Notes under the pieces: generated by a model | The model's database searches: none | Seen by the model: the letters and a program-made list of their open reading frames with translations, nothing else | Told to the model about the DNA's origin: nothing | Position numbers and translations under genes: made by a program | Assembly: GCF_008064635.1 (NCBI RefSeq) | Contig: NZ_VRYZ01000003.1 | Span: forward strand, 310,001 to 374,000 | Source: Parahaliea aestuarii | GTDB lineage: Bacteria > Pseudomonadota > Gammaproteobacteria > Pseudomonadales > Halieaceae | Reading direction: 5' to 3' | DNA length: 64,000 nucleotides | In this document: one piece after another, positions 53,015 through 62,044 of the stretch | Layout of the letters: each line of letters starts with the position of its first letter | Position numbering within the stretch: position 1 is the first letter of the stretch

Positions 53015-53473
53015 TTATTCTTTAGTCGGAAAAACCATTTCGATGTGGGGAATGCCGTCTTCCAGGTACTCATCGCCGTCAGCGACAAACCCCAGGCTGC
53101 TGTAGAAATCCAGCAGGTAGGCCTGGGCGCCAATGCGGATGCCGCTACCCGGCCACTGCCCCAGGTTGAAGTCGATCCCGCGCCGGACCAGCTCCCGTCC
53201 CAGCTGTGTGCCGCGGGCTGACGGGGATACGACGACGCGACCAATGGAGCTCTGCCCGAAGGCGAGTCCCGGCGGCAGGCAGCGCTGGGTGGCGAGAAGC
53301 TTCCCGCCGCGCCAGCACAGCATGTGGAAGGCTCCCTGGTCCAGGCCGTCCAGGTCCAGGTAGGGGCAGTCCTGTTCCACCACGAAAACTTCCTGTCGCA
53401 GTTGCAGTGCTGCGTAGAGTTCAGTCAGGGTGAGCTCGCCAAAGGCCCGGACCTGCCAGTGCAACTCGCTCAA
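53015..53473 (-). CDS. elaA: ElaA-type GNAT acetyltransferase
   Basis: This 152-residue GNAT of the ElaA type has ELYAALQLRQEVFVVEQDCPY, LDGLDQGAFH, IGRVVVSPSARGTQLGRELV (the acetyl-CoA loop) and AQAYLLDFYSSLGF. The substrate is unknown. Its ATG overlaps the slyD stop (ATGA), and the fusion gene follows 11 bp later, so slyD-elaA-fusion may be one transcript. Confidence 0.9.
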   Translation of the reverse strand: MSELHWQVRAFGELTLTELYAALQLRQEVFVVEQDCPYLDLDGLDQGAFHMLCWRGGKLLATQRCLPPGLAFGQSSIGRVVVSPSARGTQLGRELVRRGIDFNLGQWPGSGIRIGAQAYLLDFYSSLGFVADGDEYLEDGIPHIEMVFPTKE

Positions 53474-53952
53474 TGGTGGTGACCACCCACGCCGTGGGCG
53501 TGCCCGTGGTCGATTTCTTCCTGGGTCGCGGCGCGCACGTCGACAATATCCACGACAAAGGTCAGGGCCTGGCCCGCCAGCGGGTGGTTGGTATCCACGG
53601 TAGCGGAGTGGCGCCCCACCTTGAGGACGGTCACCGGGTGGCGGCCCTCCTGGGTATTCACCTGTACCACCATGCCCGGGCGCAGTTTGCCGTTGAACAG
53701 CAGGTGCTTCACCGGCACTTTCTGCTCGCGTTCCGGCAGGCGTTCACCATAGGCATCGGCCGGGGCCAGGGTCACTTCCACATGGTCGCCGGCGGTCTTG
53801 CCTTCCAGCGCGGCCTCCAGACCGGGAATGATGTTGCTGGCGCCGTGCAGGTAGGCGCTGGGCTCGCCGTCGCCCGAGCTTTCCATCTCGTTACCCTGCT
53901 CGTCGCGCAGGATGTAGTGGAAGGTGGCGACGCTGTTCTTGCTGATATTCAC
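53470..53952 (-). CDS. slyD: FKBP-type peptidyl-prolyl isomerase SlyD
   Basis: This 160-residue protein has an FKBP domain with an insert-in-flap: GASNIIPGLEAALEGKTAGD, LAPADAYGERLPEREQ and NHPLAGQALTFVVDIVDVR. A short metal-binding tail follows (HGHAHGVGGHHH). SlyD acts in protein folding and nickel delivery. The start is the GTG at 53952 with AGGAG 7 nt upstream; the longer frame would include unrelated residues. Confidence 0.93.
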   Translation of the reverse strand: MNISKNSVATFHYILRDEQGNEMESSGDGEPSAYLHGASNIIPGLEAALEGKTAGDHVEVTLAPADAYGERLPEREQKVPVKHLLFNGKLRPGMVVQVNTQEGRHPVTVLKVGRHSATVDTNHPLAGQALTFVVDIVDVRAATQEEIDHGHAHGVGGHHH

Positions 53953-54050
53953 GGACAATCTCCTGAAAAAGTGCGGCGATTCTAACACGCTCCCAGCCAT
54001 CTACCGGCCCCTGCGGGGATTCCATATTCCCCCCGGCGAACTCTTGCTAC

Positions 54051-54056
54051 TATACT
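54051..54056 (+). promoter_or_regulatory. -10 box upstream of the cyclic-nucleotide-binding gene
   Basis: TATACT, 96 bp before the ATG of the next gene on the plus strand and divergent from slyD. Evidence is only the -10 match and position. Confidence 0.35.
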
Positions 54057-54151
54057 GCCCTCGGTTGCCGCTACAGACTCTGGCTGGCGGTACTATGAGT
54101 TGACCAGGGGGCAGGGAGCCGCCAGAGCTCCTGGCAGAACAAGGGCACAGA

Positions 54152-54970
54152 ATGTTAGCGAACGCAGAGCTCGCACAGGATTTTAATCGGCTGAATCAGC
54201 AGCACAAGGAACTGGTTCTGGCGCTGCTGGATGTGGTGAACATCCCCCCCGTGCGGGTGGAGGTCGAGGCGACATCGGAGGGAAATTTCCGCGGCTTCGA
54301 CGGCGGCAAGTTCTACCTGGTGGACAGCGGCTCGATCAGCGCCCGCTATCGCGGCCGCACGATCTATTTTCTCGAGGAAGGGGACATGCTGTTGCCGGAC
54401 ATCGCCGGCCTCGGCAATCAGGACGTGGCAGTGTTCTACGGCAGCGAGGCGGGCGCCAGCCTGTACAGCTACCCGGCCCTCGAGTTCATGCAGCGGGTAT
54501 TTGCCGAACCGGCGGCCATCAAGCTGTGGACCCGCCTGCTCATCACCTATGCCGGCATGATGCTGCGCCTCACCGCCGCGCGCACCCACGAGGACAGCCA
54601 GGCCACTCCCGGTTTCGAGATGTTCGACGCGGGCGACATTATCATTCGCCAGGGAGAGCGAGCCGATTACGTGTTCAACCTCTCTTCCGGCAGCGCAGAG
54701 GTGCTGGTGGACGATGTGATCGTGGGGCGTATCAGCGAGGGTGAAATCTTCGGTGCGATGGCGGCCCTGACCCATGCCGATCGCAGCGCCACGGTGCGTG
54801 CGGAAACGCCCTGTGCCGTGGTTAAAGTGCCGAAGGAGCAGTTTACCGACCTGATCAAGAGCAACCCCGCAACCATCCACAGCCTGCTGATCGACATGGC
54901 CAATTCCATCGTCAATCTCAACGAGCAACTGGTGGGCCTGCGCAACAGCGCCCGCAGACCGCAAACCTGA
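54152..54970 (+). CDS. cyclic-nucleotide-binding domain protein
   Basis: This 272-residue protein has a clear C-terminal cNMP-binding beta-barrel (DAGDIIIRQGERADYVFNLSS, SEGEIFGAMAALTHADRSATV) with the Gly-Glu and Arg positions of the phosphate cassette in a degenerate form. The N-terminal half is a second, more divergent barrel (YLVDSGSISARYRGRTIYF). No DNA-binding or catalytic domain is attached. Function is unknown. It lies just upstream of parC, co-directional, with a gap of 75 bp. Confidence 0.82.
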   Translation: MLANAELAQDFNRLNQQHKELVLALLDVVNIPPVRVEVEATSEGNFRGFDGGKFYLVDSGSISARYRGRTIYFLEEGDMLLPDIAGLGNQDVAVFYGSEAGASLYSYPALEFMQRVFAEPAAIKLWTRLLITYAGMMLRLTAARTHEDSQATPGFEMFDAGDIIIRQGERADYVFNLSSGSAEVLVDDVIVGRISEGEIFGAMAALTHADRSATVRAETPCAVVKVPKEQFTDLIKSNPATIHSLLIDMANSIVNLNEQLVGLRNSARRPQT

Positions 54971-55045
54971 ACCGGCGGGCCGCGGCCCGCGCACCCGCCG
55001 CCCCCGGGCGGCCAGCACTGAATGTAACGACAGGACCAGTCAAGC

Positions 55046-57301
55046 ATGTCCGACATACTGGAAATGGATCACGACGGCACCGAACAGGTGTCGCTCAAGC
55101 AGTACACCGAGAAAGCCTACCTGGACTATTCCATGTATGTCATTCTCGATCGGGCCCTGCCCCACATCGGCGACGGCCTGAAACCGGTGCAGCGCCGCAT
55201 CGTCTACGCGATGAGCGAGCTGGGCCTGAAGGCCACCGCCAAGTTCAAGAAATCGGCCCGTACCGTGGGCGATGTCATCGGCAAGTTTCACCCGCACGGC
55301 GACAGCGCAGCCTATGAAGCCATGGTGCTGATGGCCCAGAACTTCAGCTACCGCTACCCGCTGGTGGACGGCCAGGGCAACTGGGGCTCGCCGGACGACC
55401 CCAAATCCTTCGCCGCCATGCGCTATACCGAGTCGCGCCTCACGCCCTACGCCGAGGTGCTGCTGGGTGAGCTGGGCCAGGGTACGGTGGACTGGGTGCC
55501 GAATTTCGACGGCACCATGGAAGAGCCCTCGGTGCTGCCCGCCCAGGTGCCCAACGTACTGCTCAACGGCATTACCGGCATTGCCGTGGGCATGGCCACC
55601 GACGTACCGCCCCACAATCTGCGGGAGGTGGTCAACGCCGCCATCCACCTGCTGGATTCGCCGGGCGCAACCGTGGCCGAGCTTTGCGAGTTCGTGCAGG
55701 GCCCGGACTATCCGACCGAGGCCGAGATCATCACCCCGCGGGACGAGATCATCAACATGTACGAAACCGGCCGCGGCGGCATGCGTGCACGTGCGGTATG
55801 GGAGCGCGAAAACGGCGATGTGGTGGTGAATGCCCTGCCCTACCAGGTGTCCGGCTCGCGGGTGCTGGAGCAGATTGCCCAGCAGATGCAGGCCAAGAAG
55901 CTGCCGATGGTGGCGGACCTGCGCGACGAATCCGACCACGAAAACCCGACGCGCCTGGTCATCGTGCCGCGCTCCAACCGGGTTGATGTGGAGGCGCTGA
56001 TGAGTCACCTCTTCGCCACCACCGACCTGGAAAAGACCTACCGGGTCAACCTCAACCTGATCGGTATCGACGGCCGGCCGGCGGTGAAGGCCCTGAACGT
56101 CATCCTGAAAGAGTGGCTCAGCTTCCGCACCACTACCGTGCGCCGCCGATTGCAGTACCGGCTGGAGAAGGTGCTCAAGCGCCTGCACATTCTGGAAGGC
56201 TACCTCGTTGCCTACCTCAACATTGACGAAGTGATCCACATCATCCGCACCGAGGACAAGCCAAAGCCCGCGCTGATGGCGCGCTTTGGCATCACCGACG
56301 TGCAGGCCGAAGCCATCCTCGAACTGAAGCTGCGCAACCTGGCCAAGCTCGAGGAGATGAAAATCCGCGGTGAGCAGGATGAGCTGAACGCCGAGCGGGA
56401 AAAACTGGAACTGATCCTGGGCTCAGAGGCGCGACTGAAAACCCTGATCAAGAAGGAACTGGTGGCTGCCGCCGAGCAGTACGGCGACGAGCGTCGCTCG
56501 CGTCTCGCCGAGCGCGACGAGGCCAAGGCCTTCTCCGCCCTGGAATTGATGAGCGCGGACCCGATCACCGTGGTGCTGTCCGACAAGGGCTGGATTCGCG
56601 CCGCCAAGGGCCACGACATCGACCCGACGAGCCTCAGTTACAAGTCCGGCGACGGCTTCAAGCTGGCGGTGCACGGGCGCAGCAACCAGCCGGTGGTGAT
56701 CCTCGATTCCACCGGTCGCTCCTACACGCTGGCCTCCCACAACCTGCCCTCGGCCCGGGGCCAGGGTGAACCCCTTACCGGCCGCATCAACCCGCCGTCG
56801 GGGGCCTCCTTCGAGGGCATGGTGATGGGCGCCGAGGAGCAGCTCTGTTTGCTGGCCTCCGACGCCGGCTACGGTTTCGTCGCCAAGCTCGGTGATTTGC
56901 AGTCCAAGAATCGCGCCGGCAAGTCCGCGCTGACCCTGCCCAAGGGCGGCAAGGTGATGCAGCCGGCCCTCATCGAGGGCTCGGGCGAGGGCGCCCACGT
57001 CGCGGCTGTTTCCAACGAGGGGCGCCTGCTGGTCTTCCCCCTCGCGGACCTGCCGCAGATGGCCCGCGGCAAGGGCAACAAGATTCTCGGCATCCCCGGT
57101 GCGCGGGTGCAGGCGCGGGAGGAGTTCCTGGTGTCGGTGCAGGTGCTCGGTGAACAGCAATCGCTGGTGGTGCATGCCGGCAAACGGCACCTGACGCTGA
57201 AATTCTCGGAGCTGGAGCACTATCGCGGCGAACGCGGACGGCGCGGCAACAAGCTGCCGCGCGGCTTCCAGAAAGTCGACGGGATGGCGGTCGAGGGGTA
57301 G
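55046..57301 (+). CDS. parC: DNA topoisomerase IV subunit A
   Basis: This 751-residue subunit decatenates chromosomes with ParE. It has [33 protein letters not shown], catalytic Tyr127 in AAMRYTES and a C-terminal beta-pinwheel domain. Ser87 and Glu91, the equivalents of E. coli Ser80 and Glu84, are the wild-type quinolone-sensitive residues. parE is not adjacent. The convergent S9 peptidase ends 26 bp after it. Confidence 0.97.
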   Translation: MSDILEMDHDGTEQVSLKQYTEKAYLDYSMYVILDRALPHIGDGLKPVQRRIVYAMSELGLKATAKFKKSARTVGDVIGKFHPHGDSAAYEAMVLMAQNFSYRYPLVDGQGNWGSPDDPKSFAAMRYTESRLTPYAEVLLGELGQGTVDWVPNFDGTMEEPSVLPAQVPNVLLNGITGIAVGMATDVPPHNLREVVNAAIHLLDSPGATVAELCEFVQGPDYPTEAEIITPRDEIINMYETGRGGMRARAVWERENGDVVVNALPYQVSGSRVLEQIAQQMQAKKLPMVADLRDESDHENPTRLVIVPRSNRVDVEALMSHLFATTDLEKTYRVNLNLIGIDGRPAVKALNVILKEWLSFRTTTVRRRLQYRLEKVLKRLHILEGYLVAYLNIDEVIHIIRTEDKPKPALMARFGITDVQAEAILELKLRNLAKLEEMKIRGEQDELNAEREKLELILGSEARLKTLIKKELVAAAEQYGDERRSRLAERDEAKAFSALELMSADPITVVLSDKGWIRAAKGHDIDPTSLSYKSGDGFKLAVHGRSNQPVVILDSTGRSYTLASHNLPSARGQGEPLTGRINPPSGASFEGMVMGAEEQLCLLASDAGYGFVAKLGDLQSKNRAGKSALTLPKGGKVMQPALIEGSGEGAHVAAVSNEGRLLVFPLADLPQMARGKGNKILGIPGARVQAREEFLVSVQVLGEQQSLVVHAGKRHLTLKFSELEHYRGERGRRGNKLPRGFQKVDGMAVEG

Positions 57302-57327
57302 TGCCCCGACTGCCGCCCGTCGCGGTG

Positions 57328-59316
57328 TCAGTCGGCTCCTATATGTTCTTCAAGAAACTCGCCGGACTCGCGCAGGAAGGTCTGGCGGGAACTTTCCAGG
57401 CTGAGCCAGTGATCCTCCCCGTCGAAAACCTCGAGCCGGCCCTCCCGGTTGCCGGCTTTTTTCAAGTTTCGCGACAGGAATAGCGACTGCTCGTAGGGTA
57501 CGACGGTGTCCTTGTCTCCGTGGAACAGCAGCACGGGCGGTGTTTCACGTGTGACCAGGAAGGCGGGCGAGAGCGATTTGTGGTGGTCGTCTTCGAAGCG
57601 CGAGCCGATGCTTTTTACCCAGTAGTCCGTATCGCCGAATGAGTCCCGAACATGGTTGTACATGCTGCCCAGATTGCTGACCGGGGCAAATGCCACTGCG
57701 CAACGGTAGCGCTCCGGCCGGGTGATAACTCCCATAAGGGCGGCGTAGCCGCCGTAGCTGGCGCCGACGGCGCAGATTTTATCGGGGTCGACGAGGCCGG
57801 CGTCGATGAGCGCCTGCACGCCGTCGTCGAGATCGCTCTGCATTTTGCCGCCCCACTCCCGCAGGCCGGCGTCCTCGAACTCGCTGCCGTAGCCGGTGGA
57901 GCCGCGAAAGTTGGGTTGGAATACCGCGTAGCCCCGGGACGCGAAGTATTGCCGCATCCAGTCGAATTCCGCGCTGTCCCGGGCATTGGGGCCGCCGTGG
58001 GGCAGCAGCACCAGGGGCGGCGCCTGGCCGTCTTCCTGGCCTGTGGGGATGGTCAAATAGCCGTGTATTGGCAGACCGTCCGCCGCCGCGTAGTCGAAGC
58101 GTTTGACCGGTGACAGTAGCTCCGGGGTTACATTGGGCCATGCGTTTGCCACCGCCGCGATGGAGCCCGCTTTCCGGTCGTAGAGGTAGTAGGTCCGTGG
58201 TGTACTCGGTGAAGTCACGGCGACGATAATCCGGGAAAAGTCGTCGGTCAGGGAGAGCAGGTCTACAGTGGCATCCGGGAAGGTGGCCTCCAGGTTGGCC
58301 TGTACCTGTGCAAACTCGCGATCCAGGTAGCGATAAACGGCCCTGTCCTCGATATGGTAGGTGCCGACAACGGATTGCGTGCGCTGATCGATGATAACGG
58401 AGTCTACGTCATAGGTGTCGTCCCGATTGACGATCCTGGGCTCGACGACTTTGCCCTGGTCTATCGAGACCCGCACGATTTGCTCCCGGCCTCCGTCGCC
58501 CGTCTCGGCAATGTACAGACTCTTCAGCGCGGCGTCTGTACCCAGAATTGATTCACTGAAGTAGGCATCCTCCCCCGCTTCGAGGCGCGTGAGTGGTGAA
58601 AAATCGTCTTCTGCGTTGTCCCGGTACCACCAGATATCTTCTTTTGCCTCACTGTGATACTGGTATTTCAGCAGTACCTCACCGGCGTTGTTTGCCAGCC
58701 AGCGACTGCTGGTGCGTCTTGATTCTTCAATTGCCCGGATGTCGCCATTGTTGATATCGACCTGGTACAGCCCGCGGTAGGTGATGGTGGTTTCTTTGCT
58801 GGTCCGTGAGCCCGTTGTTATTTCGCCGGGCTCGTCGGCATAGGCCGCCATCAAAATGTGCTGCGGATCGTCAGGCACCCGGTGTACCAGCCAGGGCCCG
58901 TTGACGAAATTGACAAACTTGCTGTTACTGAATGGCCAGAGCATCTCATTGCTTTCTGCGTCAAGCAGGCCGGTGCGGGACAGCGTAAACAGCTTTCTGT
59001 TGCCCTTGGCATAGAACGGGACGGTCATCCCCACCAGCAGGCGATCATTGCTTACCCAGAGGAATTCACGAATGTTGCCTTCTGCGAGACTGTACACGTT
59101 GGGTGCGCTGTCATCCTCCAGGGATCGGTTCACCAGTACGTATTTGCCATCGAGCTTTTGCAGGTAGGCTATGCGCTTGCCGTCAAAGGAAATCTGTACT
59201 GACTTGTACATGGGCAGCTGGCCGAATACCTCGGCTGGCGACGGCGAAGATGCGGCAAGCGCGTTGACGGACAGTGTGCAGGCCAGTATGGCCATAAGGC
59301 GTGACAAAAATCTCAT
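57328..59316 (-). CDS. secreted S9-family prolyl oligopeptidase-like peptidase
   Basis: This 662-residue protein has a signal peptide (MRFLSRLMAILACTLSVNAL, cleavage near ALAAS), an N-terminal beta-propeller region and a C-terminal alpha/beta-hydrolase. The catalytic Ser lies in GASYGGYAAL, the Asp in HGDKDTVVP and the His in GEDHWLS. Relatives include dipeptidyl and acylaminoacyl peptidases. The ATG at 59316 was chosen for its signal peptide; the frame runs 22 codons upstream. Confidence 0.92.
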   Translation of the reverse strand: MRFLSRLMAILACTLSVNALAASSPSPAEVFGQLPMYKSVQISFDGKRIAYLQKLDGKYVLVNRSLEDDSAPNVYSLAEGNIREFLWVSNDRLLVGMTVPFYAKGNRKLFTLSRTGLLDAESNEMLWPFSNSKFVNFVNGPWLVHRVPDDPQHILMAAYADEPGEITTGSRTSKETTITYRGLYQVDINNGDIRAIEESRRTSSRWLANNAGEVLLKYQYHSEAKEDIWWYRDNAEDDFSPLTRLEAGEDAYFSESILGTDAALKSLYIAETGDGGREQIVRVSIDQGKVVEPRIVNRDDTYDVDSVIIDQRTQSVVGTYHIEDRAVYRYLDREFAQVQANLEATFPDATVDLLSLTDDFSRIIVAVTSPSTPRTYYLYDRKAGSIAAVANAWPNVTPELLSPVKRFDYAAADGLPIHGYLTIPTGQEDGQAPPLVLLPHGGPNARDSAEFDWMRQYFASRGYAVFQPNFRGSTGYGSEFEDAGLREWGGKMQSDLDDGVQALIDAGLVDPDKICAVGASYGGYAALMGVITRPERYRCAVAFAPVSNLGSMYNHVRDSFGDTDYWVKSIGSRFEDDHHKSLSPAFLVTRETPPVLLFHGDKDTVVPYEQSLFLSRNLKKAGNREGRLEVFDGEDHWLSLESSRQTFLRESGEFLEEHIGAD

Positions 59317-59432
59317 GTAGGCTCCCCATCGATACAAAAGACTGATTATTGTGTGTATTTTTATTGCAACAGACCTCATCAAAAGCGGTCATTTTTGAGG
59401 GCGCGTGAGTCAGCGCGCCAGGCTGTGCTGAC

Positions 59433-60686
59433 TCAAGGTCCAGCAATCTTCCGCAAGATCAGCTGCAGCTGCCGCTCCAGCAGGTCCGCATAGGGCCCCT
59501 CGAAACTCTCCAGAATGGAGTAGTTCCCGAGCTCACTGGGCTGCGCTTCAAGGCGGCCATTGACATCCATATCCTCGACAATACCCGGCGACAGCATCAC
59601 CCGTGGCGGCAGGCTGGCGCAGACGGCGTGCAGCTCGTCCAGCGTATGCTGCATGTACAGGCCGGGATAGATGTCGGCTTCATCCCCCAGCCCAAGCTCG
59701 CTGTGCGCCACCGCCATGTTGATGCCCAGCGACAGCGTCATGTTCTTCTCCACTTCCCGGCACACCGCCTGCACCAGGGCGCCGCAGGCTGCGGCGCGAA
59801 AGGCGGCGCTGCCGGCGCTGCCCTGGCCGGTGAAGAAGATGGCCAGGCCGAACTGGCGCATGACCTGGATGCGGCCGCCATAGAAACCGGCGGCGGCGTA
59901 GACCACCTGGTGCAGGCGGTCGGTGTAGCGGTGCAGGGACTCCTCGTCGAGGGTGTCCACGTATTCGGTGAGACTGGCCAGGTGCAGGTAGAGGATGGCG
60001 CTGGTGTCGTAGTTTTCATCCCGCGCGCCGGCCCCGGAGCGCGGGCGCAGCAAATCCATGGGCAGGGCGTCGATGTCGGCCGCCAGGCTCTGCAGTTCGT
60101 TGTCTGGCCGCGGTTTGCCGCGATTTTCGTCCAGCGCGACTTTGCGGCCCAGGCTCAGCAGTTGTTTGCCCAGGCGCTGGCCGAGGTGGAGGGTGAGGCC
60201 GTAGACGGCGGCGCTGAGCAGGATGGCCAGGCCGAGCAGGCTCAGCAGGAAGCGCCAGCGTGCGGCCTGGGCGCTGTCGGTGTTCAGGGTAATGACGACT
60301 TCACCGGCGACATCGGAGGCCACCCGTACCGGCGCCCGGTACTGGCGCAGGTTCTCGCCGCTGGCGCTGCCCGCCTGGCCGAGAGCCTTGCCCTCGATGT
60401 CGTAGACTGCGACCTGCTGCGCCGGCGAAGTGGCGACAAAACGCTGTAGCGAAGCGGCAACACTGAGCAGGTCGCCGGTTTCCAGTGCGCTGCCGACGCG
60501 GCCAGCAATCTGCTGGGCCAGGGCATTACCGTGCTCGGCCTGCTGCGACTGCAACAGGTGCTGGCTGGACGAGGTGGCCAGCAACACCAGCGACAGGCTG
60601 ACGAACAGGCAGCAGCCCGCGGCAACAAGGGCCAGTTGTTGCCCCAGTTTCAGGTTCTGTATACGGCTGATCACGCGCCCTGACAT
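59433..60686 (-). CDS. AhpA/YtjB-family inner-membrane protein
   Basis: This 417-residue protein has two membrane helices (LALVAAGCCLFVSLSLVLLA and RFLLSLLGLAILLSAAVYGL) that enclose a periplasmic domain. A large cytoplasmic domain has an adenylate-cyclase-like pattern (DTSAILYLHLASLTEY...AAGFYGGRIQVMRQFGLAIFF). It matches the AhpA/YtjB (SMP) family, which lies divergent from serB in E. coli and pseudomonads, the same as here. Function is unknown. The ATG at 60686 follows a GGGATG context. Confidence 0.85.
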   Translation of the reverse strand: MSGRVISRIQNLKLGQQLALVAAGCCLFVSLSLVLLATSSSQHLLQSQQAEHGNALAQQIAGRVGSALETGDLLSVAASLQRFVATSPAQQVAVYDIEGKALGQAGSASGENLRQYRAPVRVASDVAGEVVITLNTDSAQAARWRFLLSLLGLAILLSAAVYGLTLHLGQRLGKQLLSLGRKVALDENRGKPRPDNELQSLAADIDALPMDLLRPRSGAGARDENYDTSAILYLHLASLTEYVDTLDEESLHRYTDRLHQVVYAAAGFYGGRIQVMRQFGLAIFFTGQGSAGSAAFRAAACGALVQAVCREVEKNMTLSLGINMAVAHSELGLGDEADIYPGLYMQHTLDELHAVCASLPPRVMLSPGIVEDMDVNGRLEAQPSELGNYSILESFEGPYADLLERQLQLILRKIAGP

Positions 60687-60814
60687 CCCTTCCCAAAGCG
60701 GCTGAGTATAAACCAACGAAGCTGCCCTGCGGGGCCGATGGGGCTTCGGTGGCCAGTTTCCCGGCCCGGCCGGCGCGGGTAGAATAGCGCGCTTTGCCGC
60801 CGACGAGACTGCCC

Positions 60815-62032
60815 GTGAACCATATTCTGTTGATTACCCTGTCCGGTCCGGACCGGTCCGGTATCACCGCGGCGGTGACCGGCGTGCTGGCCCGACACGG
60901 CGGCAATGTGCTGGATATCGGGCAGGCGGTGATTCACTCCACTCTGTCCCTCGGCCTGCTGGTGGAGCTGACGCCGCAACACGACGGCACCGCCCTGCAA
61001 AGCGCCTTGCAGGCGTTTGCCGACGAGGCGGGCCTGCGCCTGCGCAGCGAGGCGGTGGCGCCGGCCGCTTACGGCGAGTGGGTGGAAGCCCAGGGCCGGG
61101 CGCGTTACATCATTACCCTGCTGGCGCGCAAAATCACCGCTGAGCAGGTGAACCGGGTGAGCACCGTGTTTGCGGATCACGGGCTCGGCATCGACGGCAT
61201 CACCCGCCTGTCCGGGCGCCTTCCGCTGGGCGAGTTGCCGCCCCTGAGCAAGGCCTGTGTCGAGTTTTCGGTGCGCGGGCCGCTGGCGGATCCGGAGGCT
61301 TTCCGCAGTGACCTGCTGGAACTGGCCGCCAGCCTCGACGTCGACCTGGCCCTGCAGCAGGACAATATGTTCCGCCGCCACCGCCGGCTGGTCGCCTTCG
61401 ATATGGATTCCACCCTGATCGAGGCGGAGGTGATCGACGAGTTGGCGCGGGAGGCCGGCGTCGGTGAGCAGGTGGCGGAAATCACCGAGCGCGCGATGCG
61501 GGGTGAACTCGACTTCAGCGAGAGTTTCCGTGCCCGGGTGGGCCTGCTCAAAGGCCTGCCGGAATCCGCCCTGGAGACCATCGCCGGGCGCCTGCAGATC
61601 ACCGAGGGTGCCGAGCACCTGATCAGCACCCTGCGCCGGCTGGGCTATCGCACGGCCATCCTCTCCGGCGGCTTCACCTACTTCGCCCGTCAGCTGCAGC
61701 AGCGACTGGGGATCGACCATGTCTACGCCAATGAGCTGGATATCGTCGACGGCCGGGTGACCGGGGCGGTGACCGGCGAAATTGTCGACGGCAGGCGCAA
61801 GGCGGAATTGCTGAAGGAGATCGCCAGTCGTGAAGGTATCGACCTGCAGCAGGTGATCGCTGTGGGCGACGGCGCCAACGACCTTCCCATGCTCAGCATC
61901 GCCGGCCTCGGGGTGGCCTTCCGCGCCAAACCGCTGGTCAAGCAGAGCGCCGAGCAGTCCATTTCCACCCTGGGGCTGGACGCCATTCTCTATTTGTTGG
62001 GTATCTCCGACCGCTATCAGCAGGAGCAGTAA
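60815..62032 (+). CDS. serB: phosphoserine phosphatase SerB
   Basis: This 405-residue enzyme has an N-terminal pair of ACT domains (LLITLSGPDRSGITAAVTGV...) and a C-terminal HAD phosphatase: DMDSTLIEAE with the DxDST nucleophile, SGGFTYFA, and GDGANDLPMLSIAG. It makes L-serine. The GTG at 60815 is preferred; a TTG at 60794 adds seven residues. A -10-like TAGAAT lies at 60780. Confidence 0.96.
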   Translation: MNHILLITLSGPDRSGITAAVTGVLARHGGNVLDIGQAVIHSTLSLGLLVELTPQHDGTALQSALQAFADEAGLRLRSEAVAPAAYGEWVEAQGRARYIITLLARKITAEQVNRVSTVFADHGLGIDGITRLSGRLPLGELPPLSKACVEFSVRGPLADPEAFRSDLLELAASLDVDLALQQDNMFRRHRRLVAFDMDSTLIEAEVIDELAREAGVGEQVAEITERAMRGELDFSESFRARVGLLKGLPESALETIAGRLQITEGAEHLISTLRRLGYRTAILSGGFTYFARQLQQRLGIDHVYANELDIVDGRVTGAVTGEIVDGRRKAELLKEIASREGIDLQQVIAVGDGANDLPMLSIAGLGVAFRAKPLVKQSAEQSISTLGLDAILYLLGISDRYQQEQ

Positions 62033-62044
62033 GGCAGCCCTTCC